From positions 62,001 to 126,000 of the forward strand of contig NZ_PVTX01000007.1 of the NCBI RefSeq assembly GCF_003003075.1: 64,000 bases of DNA, written 5' to 3'. Under the pieces are notes generated by a model. That model was not told the origin of the DNA and did no database searches. It saw only the letters and a list, made by a program, of their open reading frames with translations. The position numbers and the translations under genes were made by a program. The stretch comes from Isoptericola halotolerans (GTDB lineage: Bacteria; Actinomycetota; Actinomycetes; Actinomycetales; Cellulomonadaceae). Shown one piece after another: positions 63,791 through 64,000 of this stretch (position 1 is the stretch's first letter; each line of letters opens with the position of its first letter).

Positions 63791-64000
63791 ATGGCACTGT
63801 TCCGCGAGACCGCCGACGTCTCCGTCCGTCCCGCAGTCCCCGGCGACGAGGAGGCCGTGACGCAGGTCCAGGTCGACGCGTGGCGGACCACCCATGCCGA
63901 GACGCTCGGGGGCGCCGTCGACGCCCTCGACGAGCAGACGATGCGGCAGCGATGGACCGAGGCGATCGCGCGACCGCCCGGCCCGGGGTTCGCCGTCCTC
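63791..64000 (+). CDS. GNAT-family N-acetyltransferase (N-terminal part only)
   Basis: Seventy codons are in view and the frame runs off the window. The start VSVRPAVPGDEEAVTQVQVDAWRTTHAE is the typical first strand and helix of GNAT acetyltransferases, which move an acetyl group from acetyl-CoA to an amine. The acetyl-CoA site lies beyond the edge, so the substrate group cannot be named. Confidence 0.75.
   Translation, partial: MALFRETADVSVRPAVPGDEEAVTQVQVDAWRTTHAETLGGAVDALDEQTMRQRWTEAIARPPGPGFAVL

Overview
The window is chromosomal DNA of a very GC-rich actinobacterium. Gene content and order point to the order Micrococcales, probably near Cellulomonadaceae or Promicromonosporaceae. The evidence is GC-biased codon third positions throughout, many GTG starts, actinobacterial families (MraZ-headed dcw cluster, ClgR, DUF3040, DUF3046, DUF5302, SAV_6107-type HEPN, GluABCD, class II HelD/HelR), LexA boxes of the GAAC-N4-GTTC type, and a MurE that lacks the DNPR motif of meso-diaminopimelate ligases. 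I saw no rRNA, tRNA, CRISPR array, insertion sequence or prophage. No gap between genes exceeds 300 bases.

Layout. 1-9293 (minus): the start of the division/cell-wall (dcw) operon, read mraZ-rsmH-ftsL-ftsI-murE-murF-mraY-murD, almost all with 4-base stop/start overlaps and with murD running off the left edge. Three 10-bp-spaced MraZ boxes lie in front of mraZ. 9541-14217 (plus): a divergent moxR-DUF58-transglutaminase operon. 14219-16361 (minus): DUF3040, then a LexA-boxed HEPN/dinB pair. 16460-21754: a spermidine-synthase-like protein, a cold-shock protein with a leader hairpin, a PAC2 protein, and an operon of receiver-PP2C phosphatase, histidine kinase and response regulator. 21898-25440 (plus): helR-like RNA polymerase motor and serA, closed by a long bidirectional terminator.

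25518-59810 follows, in outline, the order known from Mycobacterium tuberculosis Rv2718c-Rv2753c: nrdR, LysM protein, lexA, dinG, hflX, dapF, miaA, miaB, recX-recA, DUF3046, clgR, pgsA, ftsK, rnj, dapA. Into it are set ldh, two YbjN genes, gluABCD (beside recX as in Corynebacterium), lhr-nei, cinA and a capA-like lipoprotein gene. 59953-64000 (plus): an aldehyde dehydrogenase, AzlCD exporter, an MFS protein and the first 70 codons of a GNAT acetyltransferase.

How it works together. Three themes recur: peptidoglycan synthesis and division (dcw cluster, ftsK, LysM protein), the SOS/DNA-repair set (lexA, recA, recX, dinB, LysM protein, dinG, lhr, nei; LexA boxes seen at dinB, lexA/LysM and recA), and lysine/serine/glutamate metabolism and transport (dapA, dapF, serA, gluABCD). 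Two sequence-level patterns stand out. Many genes have a TANNNT -10 element exactly 6-7 bases before the start codon, which predicts leaderless mRNAs. The three strongest LexA boxes share one asymmetric core. I found no clearly new multi-gene system; the most unusual signals are regulatory: tandem LexA repeats at 15-bp spacing, a second MraZ-box-like pair facing moxR, the csp leader hairpin and the gluB-gluC hairpin.
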